8,609 nucleotides of DNA from Rhizobacter sp. (GTDB taxonomy: Bacteria; Pseudomonadota; Gammaproteobacteria; Burkholderiales; Burkholderiaceae): the NCBI GenBank assembly GCA_014379885.1, contig JACMKW010000372.1, positions 1-8,609 on the forward strand, read 5' to 3'. Every line of letters starts with the position of its first letter. Position 1 is the first letter of the stretch. The position numbers were made by a program, and so were the translations under genes. This document shows, piece by piece, positions 1 through 8,609 of the stretch. The notes below the pieces were generated by a model. The model saw only the letters and a program-made list of their open reading frames with translations. It ran no database searches and was not told the origin of the DNA.

Positions 1-1236
1 GGCGCCGAGGCGGCGCAGTACACCAAGAGCAACGACATCCTCGACGTCTGGTTCGACTCGGGCTCGACCTTCTCGCACGTGCTCAACCAGAAGGTTGGCA
101 GCCACCCCGGCGCGACCAGCGAGACCGGGCCGGAGGCCGACCTCTACCTCGAAGGCCACGACCAGCACCGCGGCTGGTTCCATTCATCGCTGCTGATCGC
201 TTGCGCCATCGAAGACCATGCGCCGTACCGCGGCCTGCTGACCCATGGCTTCACCGTCGACGGCCAGGGCAAGAAGATGAGCAAGAGCCTGGGCAACTAC
301 ATGCCCCTCGCCGAGTCGGCCGACAAGTTCGGCGGCGAGATCCTGCGCCTGTGGTGCGCGGCCACCGACTACTCGGGCGACCTGGGCATCGACAAGAAGA
401 TCCTCGAGCGCGTGGTCGACTCGTACCGCCGCATCCGCAACACGCTGCGTTTCTTGCTGGCGAACACCAGCGACTTCGATGCGGCCAGAGATGCCGTGCC
501 GGTGAGCGAGATGCTGGAGATCGACCGCTGGGCCCTGTCGCGCGCGGCCACTTTCCAGGCCGAGGTGCTGGCGCACTACGAGGTGTATGAGTTCCACCCG
601 GTGGTGGCCAAGCTGCAGGTGTTTTGCAGCGAAGAACTGGGCGCGTTCTACATCGACATCCTGAAAGACCGGCTGTACACGACGGCGCCGAAGTCACTCG
701 CACGGCGCAGCGCGCAAACGGCGCTGTGGCACATCACTCATGCGATGCTGCGGTGGATGGCGCCGTTCCTGAGCTTCACCGCCGAAGAGGCGTGGAAGGT
801 GTTTGCGCCGGGGCAATCGCCGTCGATCTTCACCGAGGTGTATTCGACCTTTGATGCGCCTGATGAGGACTTGCTGGCCAAGTGGGCCCGCATCCGTGTG
901 ATCCGCGACGTGGCCAACAAGGAAATCGAAGCCTTGCGTGCCGATGGCAAGGTGGGTTCGTCACTGCAGGCCACGCTGAGCATCACGGCCAATGCGGCGG
1001 ACCATGCACTGCTGGCCACGCTGGGCGACGACCTGAAGTTCGTCACCATCACGTCGCTGGCGCGTTTGCTGGCAGGCGAGGAACTGGCGGTCAGCGTGGC
1101 ACCGTCGACGGCTCAGAAATGCGACCGCTGCTGGCACTACCGCGACGACGTGGGTGTGGATGCGGCCCACCCCACCCTCTGCGGCCGTTGCACCAGCAAT
1201 CTCTTCGGCGCTGGCGAATCCCGAAAGGCGGCCTGA
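1..1236 (+). CDS. ileS: Isoleucyl-tRNA synthetase, C-terminal part (5' end cut by window)
   Basis: This cytoplasmic class I aminoacyl-tRNA synthetase charges tRNA-Ile with isoleucine. The frame is open from base 1, and 411 residues are visible of the roughly 940 usual for the family, so the N-terminal Rossmann half and most of the editing domain lie upstream. The visible part begins with the catalytic-core stretch DVWFDSG, continues through [14 protein letters not shown], and carries the KMSKS signature within [10 protein letters not shown] (codons 274-288), which binds ATP during activation. The anticodon-binding helical domain follows. Near the C-terminus is the zinc-finger module: CDRC (Cys codons 1120 and 1129) and CGRC (Cys codons 1180 and 1189), with all four cysteines present. 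The first ATG in the window, at base 79, is internal and not the start. The gene ends with TGA 2 nt before lspA, which is the usual proteobacterial ileS-lspA arrangement. No frameshift is seen. Confidence 0.97.
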   Translation, partial: GAEAAQYTKSNDILDVWFDSGSTFSHVLNQKVGSHPGATSETGPEADLYLEGHDQHRGWFHSSLLIACAIEDHAPYRGLLTHGFTVDGQGKKMSKSLGNYMPLAESADKFGGEILRLWCAATDYSGDLGIDKKILERVVDSYRRIRNTLRFLLANTSDFDAARDAVPVSEMLEIDRWALSRAATFQAEVLAHYEVYEFHPVVAKLQVFCSEELGAFYIDILKDRLYTTAPKSLARRSAQTALWHITHAMLRWMAPFLSFTAEEAWKVFAPGQSPSIFTEVYSTFDAPDEDLLAKWARIRVIRDVANKEIEALRADGKVGSSLQATLSITANAADHALLATLGDDLKFVTITSLARLLAGEELAVSVAPSTAQKCDRCWHYRDDVGVDAAHPTLCGRCTSNLFGAGESRKAA

Positions 1237-1238
1237 GC

Positions 1239-1733
1239 ATGGCATTCCAGAAATCCGGCAGCAACCTGTGGCCCTGGCTGGGCGTGGCACTGATCGTGAT
1301 CGTGCTGGACCAGATCACCAAGACGCTGATCCTGCAGTCCTTCCAGTACGGTGATAGCCGTTACGTCACCTCGTTCTTCAACATCGTGCGGGCGCACAAC
1401 ACCGGCGCGGCGTTTTCGTTCCTGGCGAGTGAATCAGGCTGGCAGCGCTGGTTCTTCATCGGTCTGGGGTTTGCGGCGGCCATCTTTATCGTGTGGATGT
1501 TGCGCAGCCACGGCGGGCAGAAGATGTTTGCCTGGGCCTTGTCGCTGATCTTGGGTGGCGCGCTGGGCAACGTCGTCGACCGCATGCTGCACGGCTATGT
1601 GGTCGACTTCATCCAGGTGCACTGGGGCGCGAAGTATTACTTCCCGTCGTTCAACGTGGCCGACAGCGCGATCACGGTGGGTGCGGTGCTGTTGATCCTC
1701 GATGAGTTGCTGCGGGTGCGCAAAGCCCGCTGA
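1239..1733 (+). CDS. lspA: Lipoprotein signal peptidase (signal peptidase II)
   Basis: This inner-membrane aspartyl protease cleaves the signal peptide from prolipoproteins after diacylglyceryl transfer to the lipobox cysteine. The protein is 164 aa, normal for the family. Four hydrophobic segments are visible, at about residues 13-33, 70-88, 97-113 and 137-157. Conserved blocks are LDQITK (23-28), HNTGAAFSF (53-61), GNVVDR (110-115), VVDF with Asp123, and FNVADS with Asp142; Asp123 and Asp142 match the catalytic aspartate pair of the family. The ATG at 1239 was chosen because it gives a typical cytoplasmic N-terminus and sits 2 nt after the ileS stop, with a GAAAGG Shine-Dalgarno-like sequence at 1223-1228. 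The same frame stays open upstream to 882, but that part is only an ileS shadow. The gene is probably co-transcribed and translationally coupled with ileS. Downstream it converges on ppnP after 14 nt. Confidence 0.97.
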   Translation: MAFQKSGSNLWPWLGVALIVIVLDQITKTLILQSFQYGDSRYVTSFFNIVRAHNTGAAFSFLASESGWQRWFFIGLGFAAAIFIVWMLRSHGGQKMFAWALSLILGGALGNVVDRMLHGYVVDFIQVHWGAKYYFPSFNVADSAITVGAVLLILDELLRVRKAR

Positions 1734-1752
1734 GTGCACGGGCAGGCTCAGC
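1729..1752. terminator. Weak inverted repeat over the lspA/ppnP convergent stops
   Basis: GCTGAG (1729-1734) pairs with CTCAGC (1747-1752) across a 12-nt loop. The two arms contain the lspA stop (1731-1733) and the ppnP stop (1748-1750). An alternative 5-bp hairpin, GCCCG (1725-1729) with CGGGC (1739-1743), overlaps it. No T-run follows on either strand, so any termination role is weakly supported. Confidence 0.22.
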
Positions 1753-2059
1753 CGAAGTGGCAGACGTAGTGCAAGGTCTGCGTCACCTCGATGTCGAACG
1801 ACGACTTGCCCGGCACCTTGAACGACTGGCCTGCGCTGTAGGGCAGCCAGCTGTCGCTGCCGGCAAACTTGACGCGGCACACACCTTCCACCAGCTCCAT
1901 GACCTCGGGCTCGCCGGTGTTGAAGCGCAGTGACGAGGGCAGGATCACCCCCACGCTTTTTTTCGTGCCGTCGGCCAGCTCGATGCTGTGCGAGACACAT
2001 TTGCCGTCGAAGTAGACGTTGGCGCGGGTCGAGATGGCGGCGTTGATCTTGTCGGTCAT
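1748..2059 (-). CDS. ppnP: Pyrimidine/purine nucleoside phosphorylase (PpnP, YaiE/DUF1255 family)
   Basis: The 103-aa protein is a small single-domain cupin-like protein. The E. coli homologue YaiE/PpnP catalyses phosphorolysis of several purine and pyrimidine nucleosides to free base plus ribose-1-phosphate, placing it in cytoplasmic nucleoside salvage. Family landmarks are [13 protein letters not shown] near the N-terminus, [13 protein letters not shown], the block [31 protein letters not shown], and a C-terminal YVCHFG corresponding to the family's YLCRYL-like end. The ATG at 2059 was chosen because the following residues match family length (about 94-105 aa). The frame is open 56 codons further upstream, but that extension would run into the 5' end of argG and has no family similarity. 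No strong Shine-Dalgarno sequence is visible. The gene is divergent from argG (97 nt between starts) and convergent with lspA. Confidence 0.93.
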   Translation of the reverse strand: MTDKINAAISTRANVYFDGKCVSHSIELADGTKKSVGVILPSSLRFNTGEPEVMELVEGVCRVKFAGSDSWLPYSAGQSFKVPGKSSFDIEVTQTLHYVCHFG

Positions 2060-3491
<1,432 letters not shown>

Positions 3492-3500
3492 GCGAGGAGG

Positions 3501-3518
3501 GCGGCGGCTAACCGCCGC
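3501..3518. terminator. GC-rich hairpin at the argG/exonuclease convergent junction
   Basis: GCGGCGG (3501-3507) and CCGCCGC (3512-3518) form a perfect 7-bp stem with a CTAA tetraloop. The loop contains the TAG stop of the minus-strand exonuclease gene (3508-3510), and the hairpin starts 9 nt after the argG stop. There is no T-run on either side, so this is a hairpin-only, possibly bidirectional terminator or transcript-end protector rather than a canonical intrinsic terminator. Confidence 0.4.
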
Positions 3519-4023
3519 GCAGCCGCACCAGCGTTGATTGCAGCAGCCGCGCGTCGGCACTGGCGCGGTGGCGTTGTTCGCCTTTCATCTCCAGGCTCAC
3601 CAGGCGGCGTGTGCCCTCCCATTCGCGCACTTCGCGTTCGGTGAGCAGGCTGCGCAGGCTGTCGAGCTTGAAGCTGGGCACCATCTCGGCTTCTTCATAC
3701 AGCGCGGCCAACCAGGTGTAGTCGTGCGCCCAACCGTCGCAGAACACGGTGCAGCCGCGCAGTCGGTCATTGAGCTGGCCGGCCACCTCGGTCACGCTGC
3801 GGCCGTGCAGTTGCAGCATGTCGCGGTGGATGTGGTGCACCTGCTCGGCGGCCGGGTCCCAGTGCGTCCAGCCGGGCGCGGGGCGGATCAGGCTGCAATA
3901 GCTGCTGCCGTCGGGCAGCACATAGCCCACTTCGATGGGGTAGCTGTGGCGGCCGAACCCCGAGGCCTCGATGTCGAGGATGGCGGGCGCAGCGACGGGG
4001 GCCGGAGCAAGGGCGATGGGCAT
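3508..4023 (-). CDS. Small DEDDh-type 3'-5' exonuclease-like protein
   Basis: The predicted 171-aa protein has the RNase T/DnaQ-like exonuclease fold signature and little else. Motif I is ILDIEASGFG with Asp17 and Glu19. Motif II is WAHDYTWL with Asp101. Motif III is HRASADARLL with His152 and Asp157, spaced H-x4-D as in DEDDh enzymes. All five metal-binding or catalytic positions are present, so activity on single-stranded DNA or RNA ends is plausible; the substrate cannot be told from sequence. A WTHWDPAAEQVHHIH stretch (52-66) follows the second strand region, where DnaQ-like proteins often carry 'a..vHgi'. No helicase, GIY-YIG or polymerase domain is attached. The start is ATG at 4023; the frame continues to a GTG at 4062, but the added residues are not family-like. 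No clear Shine-Dalgarno precedes either start. It converges on argG and is divergent from the acyl-CoA ligase gene. I do not recognise a gene symbol. Confidence 0.8.
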   Translation of the reverse strand: MPIALAPAPVAAPAILDIEASGFGRHSYPIEVGYVLPDGSSYCSLIRPAPGWTHWDPAAEQVHHIHRDMLQLHGRSVTEVAGQLNDRLRGCTVFCDGWAHDYTWLAALYEEAEMVPSFKLDSLRSLLTEREVREWEGTRRLVSLEMKGEQRHRASADARLLQSTLVRLRGG

Positions 4024-4159
4024 GCCCCAGCTTAAGCAAGAAGCGCCCCGGTGGGGTGGCACTCATACAGGGGCCGCTAGGGTTTCTCCGAGGCGAGCCG
4101 GGGGCTCAAGCGCTGCCATGCTTCGGTAGTTGCGCTTTGCATGTATCAAAGGAGTACCC
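4024..4159. other. Divergent intergenic region between exonuclease-like gene and acyl-CoA ligase
   Basis: These 136 bp should contain both divergent promoters, but no convincing -35/-10 pair is visible on either strand. A short CCCC-GGT-GGGG dyad lies at 4046-4056. The clear element is the Shine-Dalgarno AAAGGAG at 4148-4154, 5 nt before the ATG at 4160, which fixes the acyl-CoA ligase start. Confidence 0.4.
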
Positions 4160-5872
4160 ATGACAACAACGACTACCCTGCGCCCGCACGAGCGCATCTG
4201 GCCCCAGCGGCTGCCGCGCAAGCTGGTGGTGCCGGCCACCTCGCTGTGGTTCAACCTGTTTGTGACGGCCCAGCGCTTTCCCGACAAGGCCTCGACCATC
4301 TTCTTCGGGCGCCCGACGAGCTTCGGCGAATTGCACGCACAAGCTGACAGCGTGGCCGGCTGGCTGCAAAGCGTGGGGGTGAAAGCCGGTGACCGCGTGG
4401 CGCTGTACATGCAGAACTGCCCGCAATTCCTGGCGGCGTTCTACGGCATCTTGCGCGCCAACGCAGTGGTGGTGCCGGTGAACCCGATGAACAAGGCTGA
4501 AGAATTCCAGCACTACATCACCGACCCCGAGACCAAGGTCGCCATCTGCGGGGCCGATCTGGCCGCGGTGGTTGAAGCGGCCAATGCCGCTGTGCCAGCG
4601 GCGCAGCGAATGACGCACGTGTTGGTCACCCGGTATTCAGACGCCATGAACGACGCGAGCCGCATCGACCCCGAGGACGCGCCCGCCGCACCACTCGACG
4701 CATGGCTGCGCAGCGACCCTGCCTTGCCCGAAAAAGGCCAAGGCAGTGCCACCTACGTACGTTGGACCGACGTGCTGGCGCAAAAGCTGGTGCCCGGCCC
4801 GCATACCGCTCAACCTGATGACTTGGCCGTGCTGCCCTACACCTCAGGCACCACCGGCAACCCCAAGGGTTGCATGCACACCCACCGCAGCCTGATGCAC
4901 AACAGCTGCGGCATTCAATGGGGCCACGGCGGTCCCGAGGTGGTGGGCCTGGGGGTGGTGCCCATGTTCCACATCACCGGCATGGTGGGCATGTCGGCCG
5001 GTGTGTTCGCCGGCTCCACCGTGATCATCATGCCGCGATGGGATCGTGAGCTCGTGGGCCGCACCATCTCGCGCTACAAGGTCACGCACTGGACCTGCAT
5101 CCCGACGATGGTGATCGACCTCTTCGGCAGCCCCAACTACAAGAGCTTCGATCTCTCCAGCCTGCGCTTCATGAATGGCGGCGGTGCGGCGATGCCCGAG
5201 GCGGTGGCCGCGCGGCTGGAAAAGGAATTCGGCATCGTCTTCGCCGAAGGGTATGGCCTCACCGAAACCTCGGCGGCCACGCACGCCAACCCGCCCGAGC
5301 GCGCCAAACCGCAATGCCTGGGCATCCCGATCTTCGGGGTCGACTCCCGTGTGGTCGACCCCACCACGCTGCAGGAGCTGCCGCCAGGGGAGGTAGGTGA
5401 AATCATCAGCCACGGCCCGCAGATCTTCAAAGGCTACTGGCGCCAGCCCGATGCCACGGCCGCAGTGTTTGTGGCGTTCGAGGGCAAGCAGTTCTTCCGC
5501 ACCGGCGACCTGGGGCGCATGGACGAAGAGGGCTACTTCTTCCTCACCGACCGCCTCAAACGCATGATCAATGCGAGCGGCTTCAAGGTGTGGCCGGCTG
5601 AAGTGGAAATGCTGCTGTACAAGCACCCTGCCGTGCAGGAGGCCTGCATCATCTCTTCGCGCGACGCCTACCGTGGCGAGACCGTCAAGGCCGTGGTCGT
5701 GCTGCGCGCCGAAGCCAAAGGCGTGGCCACCGAGCAAAGCATCACCGACTGGGCACGCGACCACATGGCGGCCTACAAGGTGCCCAAGATCGTGCAGTTT
5801 GCCGACAGCCTGCCCAAGTCGGGTTCGGGCAAGGTGATGTGGCGTTTGCTGCAAGACCAGGAAAACCTGTAG
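4160..5872 (+). CDS. AMP-binding fatty-acyl-CoA ligase (FadD-like)
   Basis: The 570-aa enzyme belongs to the adenylate-forming (ANL) superfamily: it activates a carboxylic acid with ATP to an acyl-adenylate, then transfers the acyl group to CoA. The phosphate-binding loop is YTSGTTGNPKG (227-237), followed by MHTHRS. The aromatic/adenine-binding motif is GYGLTET (364-370). The hinge region is RTGDLG (447-452, Asp450 for ribose) and DRLKRMINASGFKVWP (464-479). The C-terminal catalytic lysine is Lys558 in KSGSGKVMWR. All core motifs are intact. Length and motif wording suit medium- or long-chain fatty acyl-CoA ligases, but chain length and even an aromatic substrate cannot be excluded from sequence. 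The start at 4160 has a strong Shine-Dalgarno (AAAGGAG, 5-nt spacing), preferred over an in-frame ATG at 4130. No other beta-oxidation gene is adjacent. The gene is convergent with the esterase. Confidence 0.92.
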   Translation: MTTTTTLRPHERIWPQRLPRKLVVPATSLWFNLFVTAQRFPDKASTIFFGRPTSFGELHAQADSVAGWLQSVGVKAGDRVALYMQNCPQFLAAFYGILRANAVVVPVNPMNKAEEFQHYITDPETKVAICGADLAAVVEAANAAVPAAQRMTHVLVTRYSDAMNDASRIDPEDAPAAPLDAWLRSDPALPEKGQGSATYVRWTDVLAQKLVPGPHTAQPDDLAVLPYTSGTTGNPKGCMHTHRSLMHNSCGIQWGHGGPEVVGLGVVPMFHITGMVGMSAGVFAGSTVIIMPRWDRELVGRTISRYKVTHWTCIPTMVIDLFGSPNYKSFDLSSLRFMNGGGAAMPEAVAARLEKEFGIVFAEGYGLTETSAATHANPPERAKPQCLGIPIFGVDSRVVDPTTLQELPPGEVGEIISHGPQIFKGYWRQPDATAAVFVAFEGKQFFRTGDLGRMDEEGYFFLTDRLKRMINASGFKVWPAEVEMLLYKHPAVQEACIISSRDAYRGETVKAVVVLRAEAKGVATEQSITDWARDHMAAYKVPKIVQFADSLPKSGSGKVMWRLLQDQENL

Positions 5873-5909
5873 CCGAATCGCAAAGCCCCAGCCTCAAAAG
5901 GCCAGGCGC

Positions 5910-5939
5910 AAAAAAGTGGGCCGGCTTGCGCTGGCCCAC
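5910..5939 (-). terminator. Rho-independent terminator for the carboxylesterase gene
   Basis: The arms 5916-5925 and 5930-5939 (GTGGGCC paired with GGCCCAC, extended inward by a G-U, a G-C and a C-G pair) form a 10-bp GC-rich stem with a TTGC loop. The six A residues at 5910-5915 read as TTTTTT on the minus strand directly after the stem. The hairpin lies 45 nt beyond the esterase stop. On the plus strand there is no T-run after the stem, so it would work less well for the acyl-CoA ligase transcript, although the hairpin itself is symmetric. Confidence 0.8.
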
Positions 5940-5984
5940 ACTCCCTACCTCACTGTTGTTGTTCGTTGTCTTGACACCCGAGCC

Positions 5985-7607
<1,623 letters not shown>

Positions 7608-7614
7608 GGGGGTA

Positions 7615-7621
7615 CTTCTCC
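7615..7621 (-). promoter_or_regulatory. Shine-Dalgarno sequence of the carboxylesterase gene
   Basis: On the minus strand these bases read GGAGAAG, 7 nt before the ATG at 7607. This decides the start at the lipoprotein signal peptide over the in-frame ATG at 7670. Confidence 0.75.
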
Positions 7622-7631
7622 AAATGTTTGT

Positions 7632-7645
7632 TGCACGAACGTGCA
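7632..7645. repeat. Perfect 6-2-6 dyad, candidate operator upstream of the esterase
   Basis: The sequence TGCACG-AA-CGTGCA is a perfect inverted repeat with a 2-bp centre. It lies 24 nt upstream of the esterase ATG and 10 nt upstream of its Shine-Dalgarno. Such a short-centred dyad suits a dimeric repressor (for example a TetR-, MarR- or GntR-type protein). A hairpin in the mRNA is less likely because a 2-nt loop is not allowed, though a 5-bp stem with a GAAC/GTTC loop would be. No matching regulator gene lies in the window. Confidence 0.4.
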
Positions 7646-7656
7646 CAAAACGTAGT

Positions 7657-7670
7657 TTGCCTGACGGCAA
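7657..7670. repeat. Inverted repeat TTGCC-TGAC-GGCAA upstream of the esterase
   Basis: The arms 7657-7661 and 7666-7670 are perfectly complementary with a 4-nt centre. The element lies 11 bp beyond the 7632-7645 dyad, and its sequence differs from that dyad, so the two are not copies of one operator. Confidence 0.3.
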
Positions 7671-7776
7671 GCGAACCGGCGACTAGGAGAAGCGAGCAGT
7701 GCCCCGGCAAGCGCAGGGGCGATTCGTGATGAATGGCGCCTTTTTCAGGCAAACGCTGACGCTCGGGCGTTGAACG

Positions 7777-8349
7777 TCAGAACGACGACCCCGGCTGGCT
7801 CAGGAAAAGCAGCTCTTCTGGCGTGGAGGCGCGCCCAAGAATGGCGTTGCGGTGCGGGAAGCGGCCGAAGCGCGCAATGATGTCGTAGTGGCGCTGGGCG
7901 TAGTCGAGCAGGCCCTTCCCATCGGGCGAGGCGGTGGCGAGGCGGCTGAAGCGTCGCAGCGATTCGTCTTGCATGGCAAGGTCTTCGGCGTGCTCGAGCG
8001 GCAGGTAGATGAAGAGCCGTTGCAGTCGGTGCAGGCTGTCGTCTTGCCCAGCAGCGAGCAAGGCGCGGGTGTCAGCCAACGCCAACGGGTCGCCAGCAAA
8101 GGCGCGCGGAGTGTTGCGGAACACGTTGCGGGTGAACTGGTCGAGCACGATGATTCGCGCGAGGGTGGTTTCAGCGTCATCGCGCCAAGCCATCAACTCG
8201 CCGCGCAGCGCCTGCTCGATCAGCGGGCCGAAGCGTTGTGCGATCTCGTGGTCGAACGCGTCGCTCTTGCGAAACCACTCGGGCCGGGTGACGAATGGCG
8301 GTGCATCGCCGAACCAGAACCGCAAGACGTCGCGCGCTTCCGCGTTCAT
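7777..8349 (-). CDS. DUF924 family protein (COG3803)
   Basis: The 190-aa soluble protein, without signal peptide or membrane segment, matches the DUF924 family, an all-helical TPR-like protein of unknown function that is common in proteobacteria. Family landmarks are RDVLRFWFG (6-14), the WF-K-D-FD region (WFRKSDAFD, 25-33), IIVLDQFTRNVFRNTPRAFAGDPLAL (the LDQF-RN core at 69-75), RLFIYLPLEHAEDL (111-124), FGRFPHRNAILGR (161-173) and STPEE (175-179). Length is normal for the family and nothing appears broken. The ATG at 8349 lies 5 nt after the stop of the upstream peptidase gene on the same strand, and there is no strong Shine-Dalgarno, suggesting one transcript and perhaps translational coupling. 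Nothing in the sequence shows a catalytic centre, so no reaction is assigned. Confidence 0.9.
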   Translation of the reverse strand: MNAEARDVLRFWFGDAPPFVTRPEWFRKSDAFDHEIAQRFGPLIEQALRGELMAWRDDAETTLARIIVLDQFTRNVFRNTPRAFAGDPLALADTRALLAAGQDDSLHRLQRLFIYLPLEHAEDLAMQDESLRRFSRLATASPDGKGLLDYAQRHYDIIARFGRFPHRNAILGRASTPEELLFLSQPGSSF

Positions 8350-8354
8350 GGTGT

Positions 8355-8609
8355 TCAGCGCCCGAGCTGCTGCCAGAGGTAGCTGTATTCCAACGCCTGC
8401 AAGTGGGCGCGCTGTTCGTTGTCGGCCGCGCCACCGTGGCCGCCTTCGATGTTTTCGTAGTAGAGAACATCCTGCCCGAGCGACAACATCAGTGCGGCCA
8501 TCTTGCGGGCGTGGCCGGGGTGCACACGGTCGTCGCGTGTGGAGGTTGTGAAGAGCACCCGCGGATATTTCACGTCGGCCTTCACGTTCTGGTAAGGGCT
8601 GTACCTGGA
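8355..8609 (-). CDS. Prolyl-oligopeptidase-family (S9) peptidase, C-terminal end (5' part beyond window)
   Basis: The frame is open to the right edge, and 84 C-terminal residues are visible. They start SRYSPYQNVKADVKYP, continue LFTTSTRDDRVHPGHARKMAA, and end in YYENIEGGHGGAADNEQRA followed by ALEYSYLWQQLGR. TRDDRV carries the catalytic-triad aspartate region, and GGHGG carries the triad histidine (codon 8436-8438). The serine nucleophile motif and the beta-propeller lie outside the window. The wording closely follows the COG1505-type serine peptidases of the POP family, soluble enzymes that cleave short peptides after proline or related residues; specificity cannot be judged from this piece. 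The GTG at 8583-8585 is internal, not the start. The stop lies 5 nt before the DUF924 start, so this gene is first in a probable two-gene operon. Confidence 0.9.
   Translation of the reverse strand, partial: SRYSPYQNVKADVKYPRVLFTTSTRDDRVHPGHARKMAALMLSLGQDVLYYENIEGGHGGAADNEQRAHLQALEYSYLWQQLGR

Larger units (their letters stand above)
7608..7776. promoter_or_regulatory. Upstream region of the esterase gene and downstream region of the DUF924 gene
   Basis: This 169-bp gap has no ORF that looks real. It separates two minus-strand genes and should hold the esterase promoter, though no convincing -35/-10 pair was found. It contains several inverted repeats: a dyad at 7632-7645, TTGCC-TGAC-GGCAA at 7657-7670, GCCCC/GGGGC arms at 7701-7705 and 7716-7720, and AACGC/GCGTT arms at 7752-7756 and 7767-7771. 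The last could be a weak terminator for DUF924, but it lacks a proper T-run. Confidence 0.4.

Noticed and set aside
3538..4035. Plus-strand 165-codon frame opposite the exonuclease-like gene
   Set aside because: The minus strand encodes complete DEDDh motifs in the correct order and spacing. The plus frame gives an Ala/Gln/Val/His-rich sequence with no domain.
4844..5854. Minus-strand open frame of 336 codons opposite the acyl-CoA ligase
   Set aside because: It is a His/Gly/Ala-rich shadow of the ligase reading frame with no start signal or family resemblance.
7632..7645. Possible NtrC binding site
   Set aside because: The half-site TGCAC is shared with the NtrC consensus, but the centre is 4 nt instead of about 7, so the helical phasing is wrong. 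It is kept only as an unassigned dyad.
7608..7670. Esterase start at the upstream in-frame ATG at 7670
   Set aside because: This would put 21 polar residues before the signal peptide, and it bypasses the well-placed GGAGAAG in front of the ATG at 7607.

Overview
The window looks like ordinary chromosome from a high-GC betaproteobacterium, probably Burkholderiales. This is inferred from protein style, G/C-rich third codon positions, the ileS-lspA pair, the E. coli-type ArgG and the DUF924 and COG1505-like peptidase sequences; no rRNA or other taxonomic marker is present. No mobile element, CRISPR array, tRNA, phage gene, toxin-antitoxin pair or defence cassette was seen. Nearly all of the sequence is accounted for by eight recognisable genes.

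Layout: (1) 1-1733, plus strand: the 3' part of ileS (isoleucyl-tRNA synthetase), followed after 2 nt by complete lspA (lipoprotein signal peptidase). (2) 1748-2059, minus: ppnP (YaiE/DUF1255 nucleoside phosphorylase), convergent with lspA and divergent from argG. (3) 2157-3491, plus: argG (argininosuccinate synthase). (4) 3508-4023, minus: a small stand-alone DEDDh-type 3'-5' exonuclease-like protein. (5) 4160-5872, plus: an AMP-binding fatty-acyl-CoA ligase. (6) 5985-7607, minus: a type-B carboxylesterase with a lipoprotein signal peptide. (7) 7777-8349, minus: a DUF924 protein. (8) 8355-8609, minus: the C-terminal end of a prolyl-oligopeptidase-family peptidase that runs off the right edge; its stop lies 5 nt before the DUF924 start, so the two are probably co-transcribed.

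From ileS-lspA to the esterase the strands alternate, giving three tight convergent junctions and two divergent intergenic regions. Each convergent junction carries an inverted repeat. The one between the acyl-CoA ligase and the esterase is a textbook intrinsic terminator for the minus strand; the other two lack a T-run. The genes do not form one pathway. Real functional links are ileS-lspA (a conserved housekeeping pair), lspA acting generally on lipoproteins such as the esterase encoded here, and possibly the peptidase-DUF924 pair.

The most checkable non-routine signals are a perfect 6+2+6 dyad with a second hairpin just upstream of the esterase start, the absence of a Shine-Dalgarno sequence before argG, and the poorly characterised exonuclease-like gene. 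I found no evidence for a novel multi-gene system.
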